Shown piece after piece: positions 37,294-46,061 of a stretch of DNA of 64,000 nucleotides. Numbering within the stretch: position 1 is the first letter of the stretch; each line of letters begins with the position of its first letter. The translations under genes and the position numbers were made by a program. Source of the stretch: an uncultured Clostridia bacterium (GTDB lineage: Bacteria > Bacillota > Clostridia > TANB77 > CAG-508); NCBI GenBank assembly GCA_947630185.1, contig CANRGT010000003.1:56574-120573 (forward strand), in the 5' to 3' direction. A model generated the notes under the pieces. It made no database searches. It was not told the DNA's origin and saw nothing but the letters and a program-made list of their open reading frames with translations.

Positions 37294-38487
37294 TTAATCT
37301 ACTGATAATTTTCCATAAACACCGCCACCACCAGACTGAATTGTTACATTGCCATTTCTTGCAGAAATAATAGTTTTTGCAACCTTTTCACCTACTACTG
37401 CTTCTATGTCATCTTCTGATAATTTGTGCAAAATTGTCATTTCTGTTTCAAAAGTATTTAGTAATTTATCAATAGTTTTTGAGCCAAGCCCTGGAATAAA
37501 TGTAAGTGGTACTTGATAAACATATGGTGGCCTATTATTAGGACTTTTGCTTTCCTTTTTATCACGAATTTCAACTATTCTATCATAAACACCCATTGTA
37601 ATATCTTCTCCATGGCAGTATGGGCATTCTTTAATAGGTGGCTCTCCTTCAATTGGTCTATCACATTTTTCACAATAAGTTCTATGATATTTTCCAAGTT
37701 TAGGGTCTAACCCATAGTTTGTTACTATTCTTCTTCCATCTTCATTTTTTAAAGCCTTTACAAGCTCCTTAAATGAAATATCTTCTAATAATACTTTGTT
37801 ATATTCTCTTGCTATTTTAGGCAAAGAATGTGCATCTGAGTTAGTAACAAAAGTTCTTGTTTCAAGCTCAGATATTTGATCTGCTAAATATGTATCTGCA
37901 CTTAAGCCTAATTCAATAGCAAATATCTTATTGAATTTTTCTTTAAAAATTCTTTCTAATCTACTTGTACAATTTCCGTAAAAGCTTTTATGTGGTGTAA
38001 ATGCATGTGCTGGAATCAAAATTCCGTTAAATTTTTCTACAATATCTACCAATTCATAAGCTGAAATTGATGCTCTTTGTGAGCTTAATGTGATATTACG
38101 AATGTATTTTGTCATTTCTTTTGAAAAAGCTTTTATATCTGCTAAACTAGGAAAATAGCATAAATTGTGAGCACTTCCTGTTTTTCCATTATCATTTATC
38201 TCAGAAGTTTCAATTTCACTTCCTAAAATTATACAAACTTTTTCTTTATAAATTATTCCACCATCTTTAATTTCGTAAGCCTCACCCGTTTTCAAGAAAT
38301 TTTCGATATCTTCTATTACATATGGTGATGCACAATCTATAATTCCTACTATCTGTATTCCTTTTCTATCACTACATTCTTTTGCAATATTGGCAAAGTT
38401 TAAGCTTCTCGCTGCTGTTATTTTTATTGGCTTACCATTTTCAGACCTTCCAATATGCACATGTAAATCTGCAAACATTTCCTTCAT
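37294..38487 (-). CDS. Endonuclease Q family protein (PHP domain, YqxK-like)
   Basis: The 397-residue protein begins with a PHP metal site (MFADLHVHIGRS), followed by SRKGIQIVGIIDCASP, GSEIET, PAHAFTPHKSFYG, FVTNSDAHSL and then a Cys4 zinc ribbon (YCEKCDRP...CPYCHGE) and a helix-hairpin-helix end (FIPGLGSKTIDKLL). This order matches endonuclease Q-like enzymes, which nick DNA at deaminated bases. It probably acts in repair. In some clostridia it neighbours spoIIM as here. Confidence 0.88.
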   Translation of the reverse strand: MKEMFADLHVHIGRSENGKPIKITAARSLNFANIAKECSDRKGIQIVGIIDCASPYVIEDIENFLKTGEAYEIKDGGIIYKEKVCIILGSEIETSEINDNGKTGSAHNLCYFPSLADIKAFSKEMTKYIRNITLSSQRASISAYELVDIVEKFNGILIPAHAFTPHKSFYGNCTSRLERIFKEKFNKIFAIELGLSADTYLADQISELETRTFVTNSDAHSLPKIAREYNKVLLEDISFKELVKALKNEDGRRIVTNYGLDPKLGKYHRTYCEKCDRPIEGEPPIKECPYCHGEDITMGVYDRIVEIRDKKESKSPNNRPPYVYQVPLTFIPGLGSKTIDKLLNTFETEMTILHKLSEDDIEAVVGEKVAKTIISARNGNVTIQSGGGGVYGKLSVD

Positions 38488-38606
38488 TTTTTATGTTTTA
38501 TATTAGTTTTAGCTAATACTACTCCTTTCTTTGTGTATTTATTTTTTAGGTTGTTTTGATTAATTATTATTACAAAATTTTAATTATTTAATACTTATTT
38601 AGTACC

Positions 38607-38636
38607 GAAAAAAAGACTGGGTTTTTGAACCAATCT
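38607..38636 (-). terminator. Intrinsic terminator after the small CGG-shift gene
   Basis: Minus strand: AAAGATTGGTT-caaa-AACCCAGTCTTT and a T-run, directly after the stop codon at 38637. Confidence 0.82.
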
Positions 38637-38910
38637 TTATATTTCTTTTTCATTATCTTTCGTATCTGATTTATCATTATTTCTATCATATATGTCAGCC
38701 ATAGAATTCTTAATTTCTTCTGCTAATCTTTGATTATTAATATGTGGCTCTTTCTCACTTACTTCTATTTTTCCTTTATTTCTATAATATTCATTAATTT
38801 TTTCTCTATATTTATTATCAAAGCCGTGAAACAAATCGTATATTATCTATTGTACTATTGGATGATAAATTCATTTCTTTACTAATTTTAGATATAAGTC
38901 CAGTAAGCAT
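38637..38910 (-). CDS. 90-residue small protein, complete only with a +1 shift at CGG 38826
   Basis: The ATG at 38910 has a perfect AGGAGG nine bases upstream. The zero frame reads 28 codons (MLTGLISKISKEMNLSS...RFVS) and then TCA CGG CTT TGA. Skipping the C at 38826 gives TCA GGC TTT GAT AAT, a frame that continues for 62 codons (GFDNKYREKINEYYRNKG...NEKEI) to the stop just before a terminator. The second part has no ribosome site of its own. The family is not recognised; the protein is highly charged, helical, with no membrane segment. This is the clearest test case for CGG recoding, since the break was met while applying the rule, not a known family. Confidence 0.65.
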
Positions 38911-38948
38911 CTTAGTTTCCTCCTTCGCTTATCATTTTTTATTTCATA

Positions 38949-39488
38949 TTAAACTAATATTTGTTGCATTTCATTTACAAAATCTTTAAAATTTTCTAAA
39001 TAGCGATTTTCTTTATCTTTTAAGTTCCTATATTCTAATAATACTAAAGCTTCATCTACTTTAAATGCTATTCTTTCTGGTCTATCTAATAGCATACCAC
39101 CAAACTGATCTACTAGTTCTAAAACATCGCTTTCTTTTTCTCTTGGAGTGCTTCCACTATATCTATTTACTTCTTCACATATTTTACAAAACCTATCAGA
39201 AAAGCCTAATTCTTTTAAATACTCTGCCCCATCTTTTGCATAAGATTTAACTTTACTTAAATCTTGAGGATTTTCTGTTTTTTTACAGTTACATAATAAA
39301 CAGGCTGTTAAAACAACATTTTTATCTAAATCAGTTTCCGTATTTTCTAAAAATAACTTTGCTAAATAAGTTTTAAATATAACTGACTTGTCAAAAAATA
39401 CTCCTGTTTTTTTCTTCAAATAGTGCATTATTTCCATCTTTTTTATCCAGTCTGTTTCAGACAAGATATAGTCTGCAAAAGTTTCCAT
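38949..39488 (-). CDS. HD-like helical domain protein
   Basis: The 179-residue all-helical protein starts METFADYILSETDWIKKMEIM. The arrangement NVVLTACLLCNCKK...YLKELGFSDRFCKICEEVNRYSGS...ESDVLELVDQFGGML is reminiscent of HD-superfamily phosphohydrolases, but the metal-binding His-Asp doublet is absent (Leu-Cys-Asn instead), so if related it is probably catalytically inert. Cys-rich in the middle. Position between small gene 38637 and coaE gives no clear role. Confidence 0.5.
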   Translation of the reverse strand: METFADYILSETDWIKKMEIMHYLKKKTGVFFDKSVIFKTYLAKLFLENTETDLDKNVVLTACLLCNCKKTENPQDLSKVKSYAKDGAEYLKELGFSDRFCKICEEVNRYSGSTPREKESDVLELVDQFGGMLLDRPERIAFKVDEALVLLEYRNLKDKENRYLENFKDFVNEMQQILV

Positions 39489-39597
39489 TTTTTACTCCCC
39501 TTTGCTTATATTCTTCTGTATGCTATTATATTTGATTTAATTATATGTTATTTATTGACACAATTCAACATTGTTACTAAATTGTTATGCAAATGTA

Positions 39598-39630
39598 ATA
39601 AAAATGTAACAATTGGTTAGATTGTTACAT
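39598..39630 (-). terminator. Intrinsic terminator after coaE
   Basis: AAATGTAACAAT pairs with ATTGTTACATTT around a 7-base loop, with T residues on the minus-strand side. Confidence 0.75.
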
Positions 39631-39634
39631 TTTA

Positions 39635-40306
39635 CTAATTTAATCTATTCAAAATCTCTTTTATTTGCTTTTCTAAATCAACAATATCTCCATCATTTAC
39701 AATTTTATAATCACAATTTTGAACATAGAATTCATTTTCTTTTTGTGAGTTAATCCTAGCAATTGCTACATCTTTGTCTATATTATCACGTTTTAGTATT
39801 CTTTCAATTTGAGCCCTTCTATTTTTTGATATAACAGCAATTGTGGTATCACAAATATTATCTAATTTTGCTTCTAATAATAATGGTGCATCTATTATAA
39901 TTAATTTTTGGTTATCTGCTTCTTTATTATGATTCTCTCTTAGTTTTAAATTTTCTTCCGTTTGCTTCTTTATATTTTTATCTTGCTCTAATTTTAGTTC
40001 CTCAAATTTTATTTCTTTTATAATTTCATCACAAACATATTTAAAAGTAAGTTTATTTAAAATTTCTCTTTTATTCTCATCATTATAAATAATATCTGCT
40101 AATTTCTTTCTATCAATTTCTCCACTTTCAAGTAAAATTTCTTTTCCAAACTCTTGAACAATATCTTTATAATATTGAGTTCCGCTTCTTGATAAATCTT
40201 TTGCTATTTCATCTGCATTTATTATCTCTGCATTCCACTTACTTTCTAATATTTTACAAATGGTACTCTTTCCACTTCCAGAGCTACCAGTAATTCCTAT
40301 TATCAT
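39635..40306 (-). CDS. coaE: Dephospho-CoA kinase
   Basis: CoaE phosphorylates dephospho-CoA in the last step of coenzyme A synthesis. The 223-residue protein begins MIIGITGSSGSGKSTICKIL (Walker A) and continues NADEIAKDLSRSGTQYY (the usual D-A-D region), LIIIDAPLLLEAKLDNICD and RRAQIERILKRDNI. An insertion of about 25 Lys/Glu/Gln-rich residues lies before the Walker-B-like strand. It overlaps functionally with the CoA demand of pta-ackA but is in another transcript; tmcAL lies upstream on the same strand. Confidence 0.94.
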   Translation of the reverse strand: MIIGITGSSGSGKSTICKILESKWNAEIINADEIAKDLSRSGTQYYKDIVQEFGKEILLESGEIDRKKLADIIYNDENKREILNKLTFKYVCDEIIKEIKFEELKLEQDKNIKKQTEENLKLRENHNKEADNQKLIIIDAPLLLEAKLDNICDTTIAVISKNRRAQIERILKRDNIDKDVAIARINSQKENEFYVQNCDYKIVNDGDIVDLEKQIKEILNRLN

Positions 40307-40363
40307 ATATTTACCACCCTAATACTAATCTCTTGTAATATATTGTGCTTTATAATTATATAT

Positions 40364-41608
40364 TTATTTCAAATCATTTGGTGTAACAATTTTATTTGTA
40401 TAATCTAAGTTTGCCCAAGAGTCTTTTTCATATCCTAGAGTATATACATTTGTAGCATAGATATCTGTAAGTAACATTTCTTTCAAAACTTTAGATTTAG
40501 AAGACTCAATAAACTTCTTAACAGAAGTAACCACATTTAATTTAGGATTTGCTTTTGAAATTTCAGAAATTAGCTTTTTACCTTTATCACTATATCCTAA
40601 AACTCTAACATAAGGTGTAGCCTTTTTAGAATCTTCCATCATTTTTTTAGTAATTCCTAATAAAGCATAAACTAATATTCTTTGTATTCTGGTTTGTGTA
40701 TATCTTTTTGATTTTATAATGTTTACTAAGTCAATAATATTATTGCATGAATTTGCTGCATTTTTAATTGCATTTTCTAATCCCTCAGATACATCTGGAA
40801 GATTTTTTATTTCTTCTATTGTCATTTTTCTTAAAATATAAAGGATTTCATCTTGGAATTTTGATAAATCTATTACATAGTGACCTTTTTTCAATTCTCT
40901 TCCTAATAATACATAAGAATAATTTGGCATTACTTTTCTGATATCATTAAATTGCCTATTAGATATCATTTTGCGTATTGCTGTTGCACTTGCAAAGTCA
41001 TCTACAATTTCTTCATCATTATACAATACTTTTTCTCTCTTAACTCCTATTGGACTTAAGTTACTTTTCAATTTTTTCATAGCTTTTAAATACTCAATAG
41101 CTAAAATATTATTAGCACCATTTAAAACATTTGCATATCTTTTTACATCATTTAAATATACTAATAAAGCATTTTCTCTTGCCTTAGGAAATGATACCCC
41201 TTTACTTAGTTCATGGTTTAGCATTGTTAAATACTCTTTTGGTTCTTCAACAAGAACATTGGCTATATTATTTAATGTAGATAGTTCTTTTGCTTCTATT
41301 CCAAATGAAATATGTGTTACTATTCCTAAAGAATCTAGAACTTTAATAGCACCTTCTGCAAAGTTTTCTGCACTAGAAATGCTATATACTGTTGGAAGCT
41401 CTAGTACTAAATCTGCACCATATGCAATTGCCATTTTAGCTTTAGTCCATTTGTCAACTATAGAAGTATTTCCCCTTTGAACAAAGTTTCCTGAAATAAC
41501 ACAAACTACATAATCAGCATTTGTGCTTTTTATAGATTCTGCTATATGATGAAGATGTCCATTATGAAACGGATTATATTCTGCAACAATTCCTAATACA
41601 TTGCTCAT
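40364..41608 (-). CDS. tmcAL: tRNA(Met) cytidine acetate ligase TmcAL
   Basis: TmcAL uses acetate and ATP to form N4-acetylcytidine at the wobble base of elongator tRNA-Met. The protein has the nucleotidylyl-transferase start MSNVLGIVAEYNPFHNGHL, CVISGNFVQRGN, VDKWTKAKMAIAYGADLVLELP and FGIEAKELS. I start at the ATG 41608 after GAAAGGAG rather than at the upstream in-frame codon at 41626. About 414 residues, normal length. The acetate substrate is produced by the pta-ackA pathway in this cell type. Confidence 0.94.
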   Translation of the reverse strand: MSNVLGIVAEYNPFHNGHLHHIAESIKSTNADYVVCVISGNFVQRGNTSIVDKWTKAKMAIAYGADLVLELPTVYSISSAENFAEGAIKVLDSLGIVTHISFGIEAKELSTLNNIANVLVEEPKEYLTMLNHELSKGVSFPKARENALLVYLNDVKRYANVLNGANNILAIEYLKAMKKLKSNLSPIGVKREKVLYNDEEIVDDFASATAIRKMISNRQFNDIRKVMPNYSYVLLGRELKKGHYVIDLSKFQDEILYILRKMTIEEIKNLPDVSEGLENAIKNAANSCNNIIDLVNIIKSKRYTQTRIQRILVYALLGITKKMMEDSKKATPYVRVLGYSDKGKKLISEISKANPKLNVVTSVKKFIESSKSKVLKEMLLTDIYATNVYTLGYEKDSWANLDYTNKIVTPNDLK

Positions 41609-41848
41609 TTTTTGTACTCCTTTCACAATATTGTTTTTATATATAATACAATATTATTTTATAATACAAATATAGTAACACCTTATTGACTTGTTTTTTA
41701 TTATTGATATAATATCATAAAAAGAATTATTTTACAATATGCAAAGTTTTTTACAAAAATTATACATTAAATTGTAATATATACTAAAATATTAATTTAA
41801 ATGTATTTATTAGATTTTATATTATATGAGAAAGGATAAATTTGAAGT

Positions 41849-42286
41849 ATGGAAGAAGTTATTATATATACTGATGGAGCTTGTAGTGGAAATCCTGGTC
41901 CTGGAGGTTATGGTGCTATTTTAATGCTTGGTGAGAATAAAAAAGAAATTTCTGGTGGCATGAAAGATACTACTAATAATGTAATGGAACTTACTGCTGT
42001 AATCGAAGCTTTAAAGCTATTAAAAAGGCCTTGCAAAGTACAATTATATAGTGATAGTGCCTATGTGGTTAATGCTTTTTTACAAAATTGGATTGCTGGA
42101 TGGGTTAAAAATAATTGGAGAAACTCTAACAAAGAAGAAGTTAAAAATAAAGAACTTTGGCAAGAGCTTATTTCTTTAACCAAAGTTCATGAAGTTACTT
42201 TTAACAAAGTTAAAGGACATAGTGATAATGAATATAATAATCGTTGTGATGAACTTGCTAGAAATGCAATCAAAAATTTATCTTAA
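41849..42286 (+). CDS. rnhA: Ribonuclease HI
   Basis: The 145-residue enzyme degrades the RNA strand of RNA-DNA hybrids. The four acidic residues are visible: Asp in [17 protein letters not shown], Glu in [13 protein letters not shown], Asp in [10 protein letters not shown] and Asp in [10 protein letters not shown] near the end. KGHSDNEYN supplies the conserved His. No N-terminal hybrid-binding domain. AGAAAGGAT precedes the ATG. Divergent from tmcAL. Confidence 0.96.
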   Translation: MEEVIIYTDGACSGNPGPGGYGAILMLGENKKEISGGMKDTTNNVMELTAVIEALKLLKRPCKVQLYSDSAYVVNAFLQNWIAGWVKNNWRNSNKEEVKNKELWQELISLTKVHEVTFNKVKGHSDNEYNNRCDELARNAIKNLS

Positions 42287-42347
42287 CTAAATAAATAATT
42301 ACTATATTGTGCATTTATTTTTATAATTAAGCTTCATATTTTGTTAT

Positions 42348-43217
42348 TTATTGATTATTAGTTTTATTGTTTTTAGTTTTTACTTTACTAATGTTTTCTT
42401 TTACAACTTTTGAAGTTTTATTAATACCATTTTTAACATCATTCTTCATTTTAGTAGCTTTTTTATTTATGTCTTTTCTAACTACATTTGCCTTTTTACT
42501 AATGTCTTCTTTCATTTCATTTGCTTTTACTTTTACTTCTGCTGTTTTTTCTTTTATTTTCTTACTTATCATAGTTATTTTAGGAAATGCATCTAATAAT
42601 CTTCTATTTAAGAAGGATTTATTTCTTAAAAATGCTATTACCTTCTCAGACATTTCTTCAGTATTATCTTTTGGATTTTCTTCATCAATTTTTTTAGATG
42701 TTAAGCGTACATTTAAAATTACTTTAAATGAAACAATGAAATCTAAAGCAAAAATAGTAGCGATGATGATTGCTATTATATTTATTATATTTTCTGGTGC
42801 TTCTGTTAGCATTTTAAAAATATATGGATTAACAACATATATTAAAAGTAAGCCTAATAAGCCAAATGGAATAATTGTCTCCAAACATATCCTTCCATTT
42901 ATATTAAATTTGTTTTCTGAGTAATCCCACCATCTTGCATGAAACACTTTTTCCATAATATAACTTGTTGCATACTCTAAGACTGCACAAACTACTATTG
43001 CCACACAAAAAAGAGCAACAGGATAGTTTTCAAATCGTGTCAAGAATATCGTAATTAAAAGTGCTCCACAGCCATATATCGGGCAATATGGACCTATTAA
43101 GAATCCTCTATCAGCAAATTTATGCTTTGTAATAAGCTGAAGTGTTATCTCCATAAACCACCCACAAACTGCTATTATTATAAAATATAGAAAATAGACT
43201 GGTATCGTATATTGCAT
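42348..43217 (-). CDS. CmpB-type (putative ABC type IV) membrane protein
   Basis: Five hydrophobic segments fill residues 1-165. The phrases FIIIAVCGWFMEITLQLITKHKFADRGFLIGPYCPIYGCGAL and LEYATSYIMEKVFHARWWDYSENKFNINGRICLE are the signature of the CmpB/PF06541 family; both are cited only as text patterns. A C-terminal extension (about 195-289) is almost entirely Lys/Asn/Ile heptad-like helix (KKATKMKNDVKNGINK), perhaps a nucleic-acid or membrane-surface tail. Transported substrate unknown; no ATPase gene adjacent. Confidence 0.8.
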   Translation of the reverse strand: MQYTIPVYFLYFIIIAVCGWFMEITLQLITKHKFADRGFLIGPYCPIYGCGALLITIFLTRFENYPVALFCVAIVVCAVLEYATSYIMEKVFHARWWDYSENKFNINGRICLETIIPFGLLGLLLIYVVNPYIFKMLTEAPENIINIIAIIIATIFALDFIVSFKVILNVRLTSKKIDEENPKDNTEEMSEKVIAFLRNKSFLNRRLLDAFPKITMISKKIKEKTAEVKVKANEMKEDISKKANVVRKDINKKATKMKNDVKNGINKTSKVVKENISKVKTKNNKTNNQ

Positions 43218-43294
43218 TTTTAAACCCCTTAAATTTTAATTATTTTATAGCTAGATTATACTACTTGTATTATAAATTTCAAGTGCTTTTATTT

Positions 43295-45259
43295 TTATTC
43301 TGGTATCATAGCTTCTAATTTTCTTATCTTGTCTCTTATTTCTGCTGCTTTTTCAAATTCCATTTGAGTTGCATAATTTAACATTTCATCTGTTAATTTA
43401 GCTATAATTTCTTTCATATCAGCGTTTTTATCTAAGCTATATTGTTCTTGTATTTCTTCTACAAAGCTTGCTTTAATTGTATCACGAATTGCTTTTTGAA
43501 TTGTTTGTGGCGTGATTCCATGTTTTTCGTTATATTTTTGTTGAATTTTTCTTCTTCTATTTGTTTCGCTTATGGCTTTTTCCATACTTTCTGTTAATTC
43601 ATCTGCATACATAATTACTTTTCCATCTGTATTTCTTGCAGCACGTCCTATTGTTTGTATTAGTGAACGTTCCGAACGTAAAAAGCCTTCCTTATCAGCA
43701 TCTAATATAGCTACCAAAGAAACTTCTGGAATATCTAAACCTTCTCTTAATAAGTTGATACCTACTAAAACATCAAATTCTCCCAAACGCAAATCACGTA
43801 TAATTTCCATTCTTTCCAATGCCTTAATATCTGAATGCATATATTTTACTTTAATATCAATTCCAGCCAAGTAAGTTGTTAAATCCTCTGCCATTTTTTT
43901 AGTTAAAGTAGTTACTAAAACTCTTTCGTGTTTTGCTACTCGCTCATGAATTTGCTCTATTAAATCGTCAATCTGATTTGTAACAGGTTTTACTTCTATT
44001 TTAGGGTCTAAAAGTCCAGTTGGACGAATAATTTGCTCTACTACATTTTCTTTTGAATGTTCTTTTTCGTATTCTGCAGGTGTTGCACTTACGAAAATAC
44101 ATTGATTTATTCTCTCCTCAAATTCATTAAATTTAAGAGGTCTATTGTCAAATGCTGATGGCAAGCGGAAGCCATATTTTACTAATGATTCTTTTCTTGC
44201 TCTATCACCATTATACATTGCTCTTACTTGTGGAATAGTTGCATGAGATTCATCTATTAGTAGTAAAAAGTCTTTTGGAAAATAGTCAAATAAAGTGTAT
44301 GGACTACTTCCTGGCTCTCTACCACTTATATGTCTTGAATAGTTCTCAATTCCTTGACAAAAGCCAGTTTCTCTCATCATTTCTATATCAAAATTTGTTC
44401 TTTCTTCAATTCTTTGTGCTTCTATCAGTTTATTATTTTCTTTGAAATACTTAATTCTATCTTCTAATTCTTCTTGAATTGTTATAATGGCTTTTTCCAT
44501 TTTATCATGTGTTGTAGCATAGTGTGAGTTAGGGAATATCATTACATGCTGTCTAATTCCAGTAACTTTTCCCGTCAAAGGATTTATTTCAGAAAGTTTT
44601 TCTACTTCATCTCCCCAGAATTCTACTCGGATTGCAGTTTCACTTTCATCAGATGGATAGATTTCTACAATGTCACCTTTTGCTCTAAACGTACCTCTTT
44701 TAAATTCGAGCTCACTTCTTGTATATTGCATATTTACTAGCTTTTTTAGCATATTATTTCTTTGAATTGTCATGCCAGGTCTTAATGAAACAGCCATATT
44801 TTCATAGTCAATTGGGTCACCTAAGCCATAAATGCATGACACGGATGCTACAATAATAACATCTCTTGTTTCAAAAAGACTAGCTGTTGCAGAGTGACGA
44901 AGCTTATCTATTTCATCATTAATAGAAGCATCTTTTTCTATGTATGTGTCTGATTGTGGTATGTATGCTTCTGGTTGGTAATAGTCGTAATATGATACAA
45001 AATACTCAACTGCGTTGTCTGGGAAGAACTCCTTGAACTCGCTATAAAGTTGTCCGAGCTAGTGTTTTATTATGTGCTAAAACAAGAGTTGGTTTTTGCA
45101 CTTTCTCTATTATGTTTGCCATAGTAAAAGTTTTTCCGTGAGCCTGTTACACCAAGCAAAGTTTGGAATTTCTTGCCTTCTTTTACACCGTTTGCTTAAA
45201 TATTCTATTGCTTCTGGCTGGTCGCCAGTTGGTTTATAGTCTGAATGTAATTTAAACAT
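43295..45259 (-). CDS. uvrB: UvrB excinuclease subunit, N-terminal part read with three +1 shifts
   Basis: UvrB verifies damage and recruits UvrC. From 44842 downward the frame is normal ([49 protein letters not shown] domain near [15 protein letters not shown]). Upstream, the start at 45259 gives [23 protein letters not shown], then CGG. Skipping C at 45190, 45138 and 45056 yields ..[30 protein letters not shown].. and ..LAGQLYSEF.., a full 653-residue UvrB with intact Walker A. All three extra C bases precede Gly codons (GGT, GGA, GGA); there are no other differences. The gene begins one base after the MazG-like stop. Either recoding, decay, or base-insertion error; the rest of the gene is undamaged. 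Confidence 0.93.
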
Positions 45260-45260
45260 A

Positions 45261-45593
45261 TTATTCCCTTTCTTTATCTTTTTCATCTACTGAAATTAAA
45301 AATAACCTGTCATTAAAAGCTCCGTTTTTATTATCTTTAAGTTCCATTGCTAGCTTAACTTGATCAAAAGAAATATTATATTCTCTCATAATTGTTTGAA
45401 TAACTTTCATTAAATCCCCTATTTCTTCTGCACTATGAGCTTCAATTACTTCACTTGCCTCTTCTAGCAATTTTTTATCAAGTTCTTTTTTATACTCTTC
45501 ATCATTTAGTATTCTATACTCACATATATAGCCTTTTCTTTTAATGTTCTCAATTATCTTATCTCTAACTAATTTATTATAATAAAATATCAT
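45261..45593 (-). CDS. MazG-like nucleotide pyrophosphohydrolase
   Basis: The 110-residue protein starts MIFYYNKLVRDKIIENIKRKG and has the MazG/HisE-like helical motif ELDKKLLEEASEVIEA...EEIGDLMKVIQTIMRE (Glu-Glu-x-x-Glu and Glu-x-x-Asp Mg ligands). Such enzymes remove non-canonical nucleoside triphosphates. It ends one base before the uvrB start, so it is co-transcribed and probably translationally coupled, a DNA-protection pairing. Confidence 0.85.
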   Translation of the reverse strand: MIFYYNKLVRDKIIENIKRKGYICEYRILNDEEYKKELDKKLLEEASEVIEAHSAEEIGDLMKVIQTIMREYNISFDQVKLAMELKDNKNGAFNDRLFLISVDEKDKERE

Positions 45594-45650
45594 TACAATT
45601 ACCTTTCTTTTTTGTTAGTGTATTATGAGTATTTTATCATTTTTTCATAA

Positions 45651-45690
45651 AAAATACAAGGTCTTCAAATACCTTGTATTTGTAATATGT
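45651..45690 (-). terminator. Intrinsic terminator after gene 45705
   Basis: ATACAAGGT and ACCTTGTAT pair over an 8-base loop; the minus-strand side continues TTTTTTAT. Confidence 0.85.
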
Positions 45691-45704
45691 ATTATAATTA
45701 GATA

Positions 45705-46061
45705 TTATGTTGCTTTTAATTTTTTTATTTTCTTTTCATTTTCAGCAATAATACCATCATAATATTCTTCTAATTTTCTTAGTCTATCTATAGATAGCAT
45801 ACTTAATGCTTCCTCATTTCCATCTATCTCTTCTAAAAAGTTATTTTTTTCTATTACATTATTAACTTTGTTACTATCTACCTTTAATTCTTCTATAAAT
45901 TTATCTTGATTTTCTTCGTCATTGAGTTCGTTAATATTTTCATTTGATGCATCTGGTATATTATTATACTTCTCATCATTTTTTCTAAATAATTTTATAA
46001 AGAATTTTTTTATTTTAGTTATAAAACTTTCTTTATATTCTATTAATCCATTATTATTCAT
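45705..46061 (-). CDS. Acidic coiled-coil protein, partner of the GYD-repeat protein
   Basis: The 118-residue protein is short, acidic, Asn/Glu-rich and helical. A basic patch (FITKIKKFFIKLFRKNDEKY, about 11-30) could associate with membrane; the C-terminus has a Leu-rich coiled-coil pattern. Its start abuts the stop of the GYD-repeat gene directly, so it is in the same operon. Not recognised. Confidence 0.6.
   Translation of the reverse strand: MNNNGLIEYKESFITKIKKFFIKLFRKNDEKYNNIPDASNENINELNDEENQDKFIEELKVDSNKVNNVIEKNNFLEEIDGNEEALSMLSIDRLRKLEEYYDGIIAENEKKIKKLKAT

Noticed and set aside
43295..45259. uvrB as a plain pseudogene
   Set aside because: Only three single-base C insertions, all before glycine codons, and 590 intact residues. 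Decay would leave varied damage.
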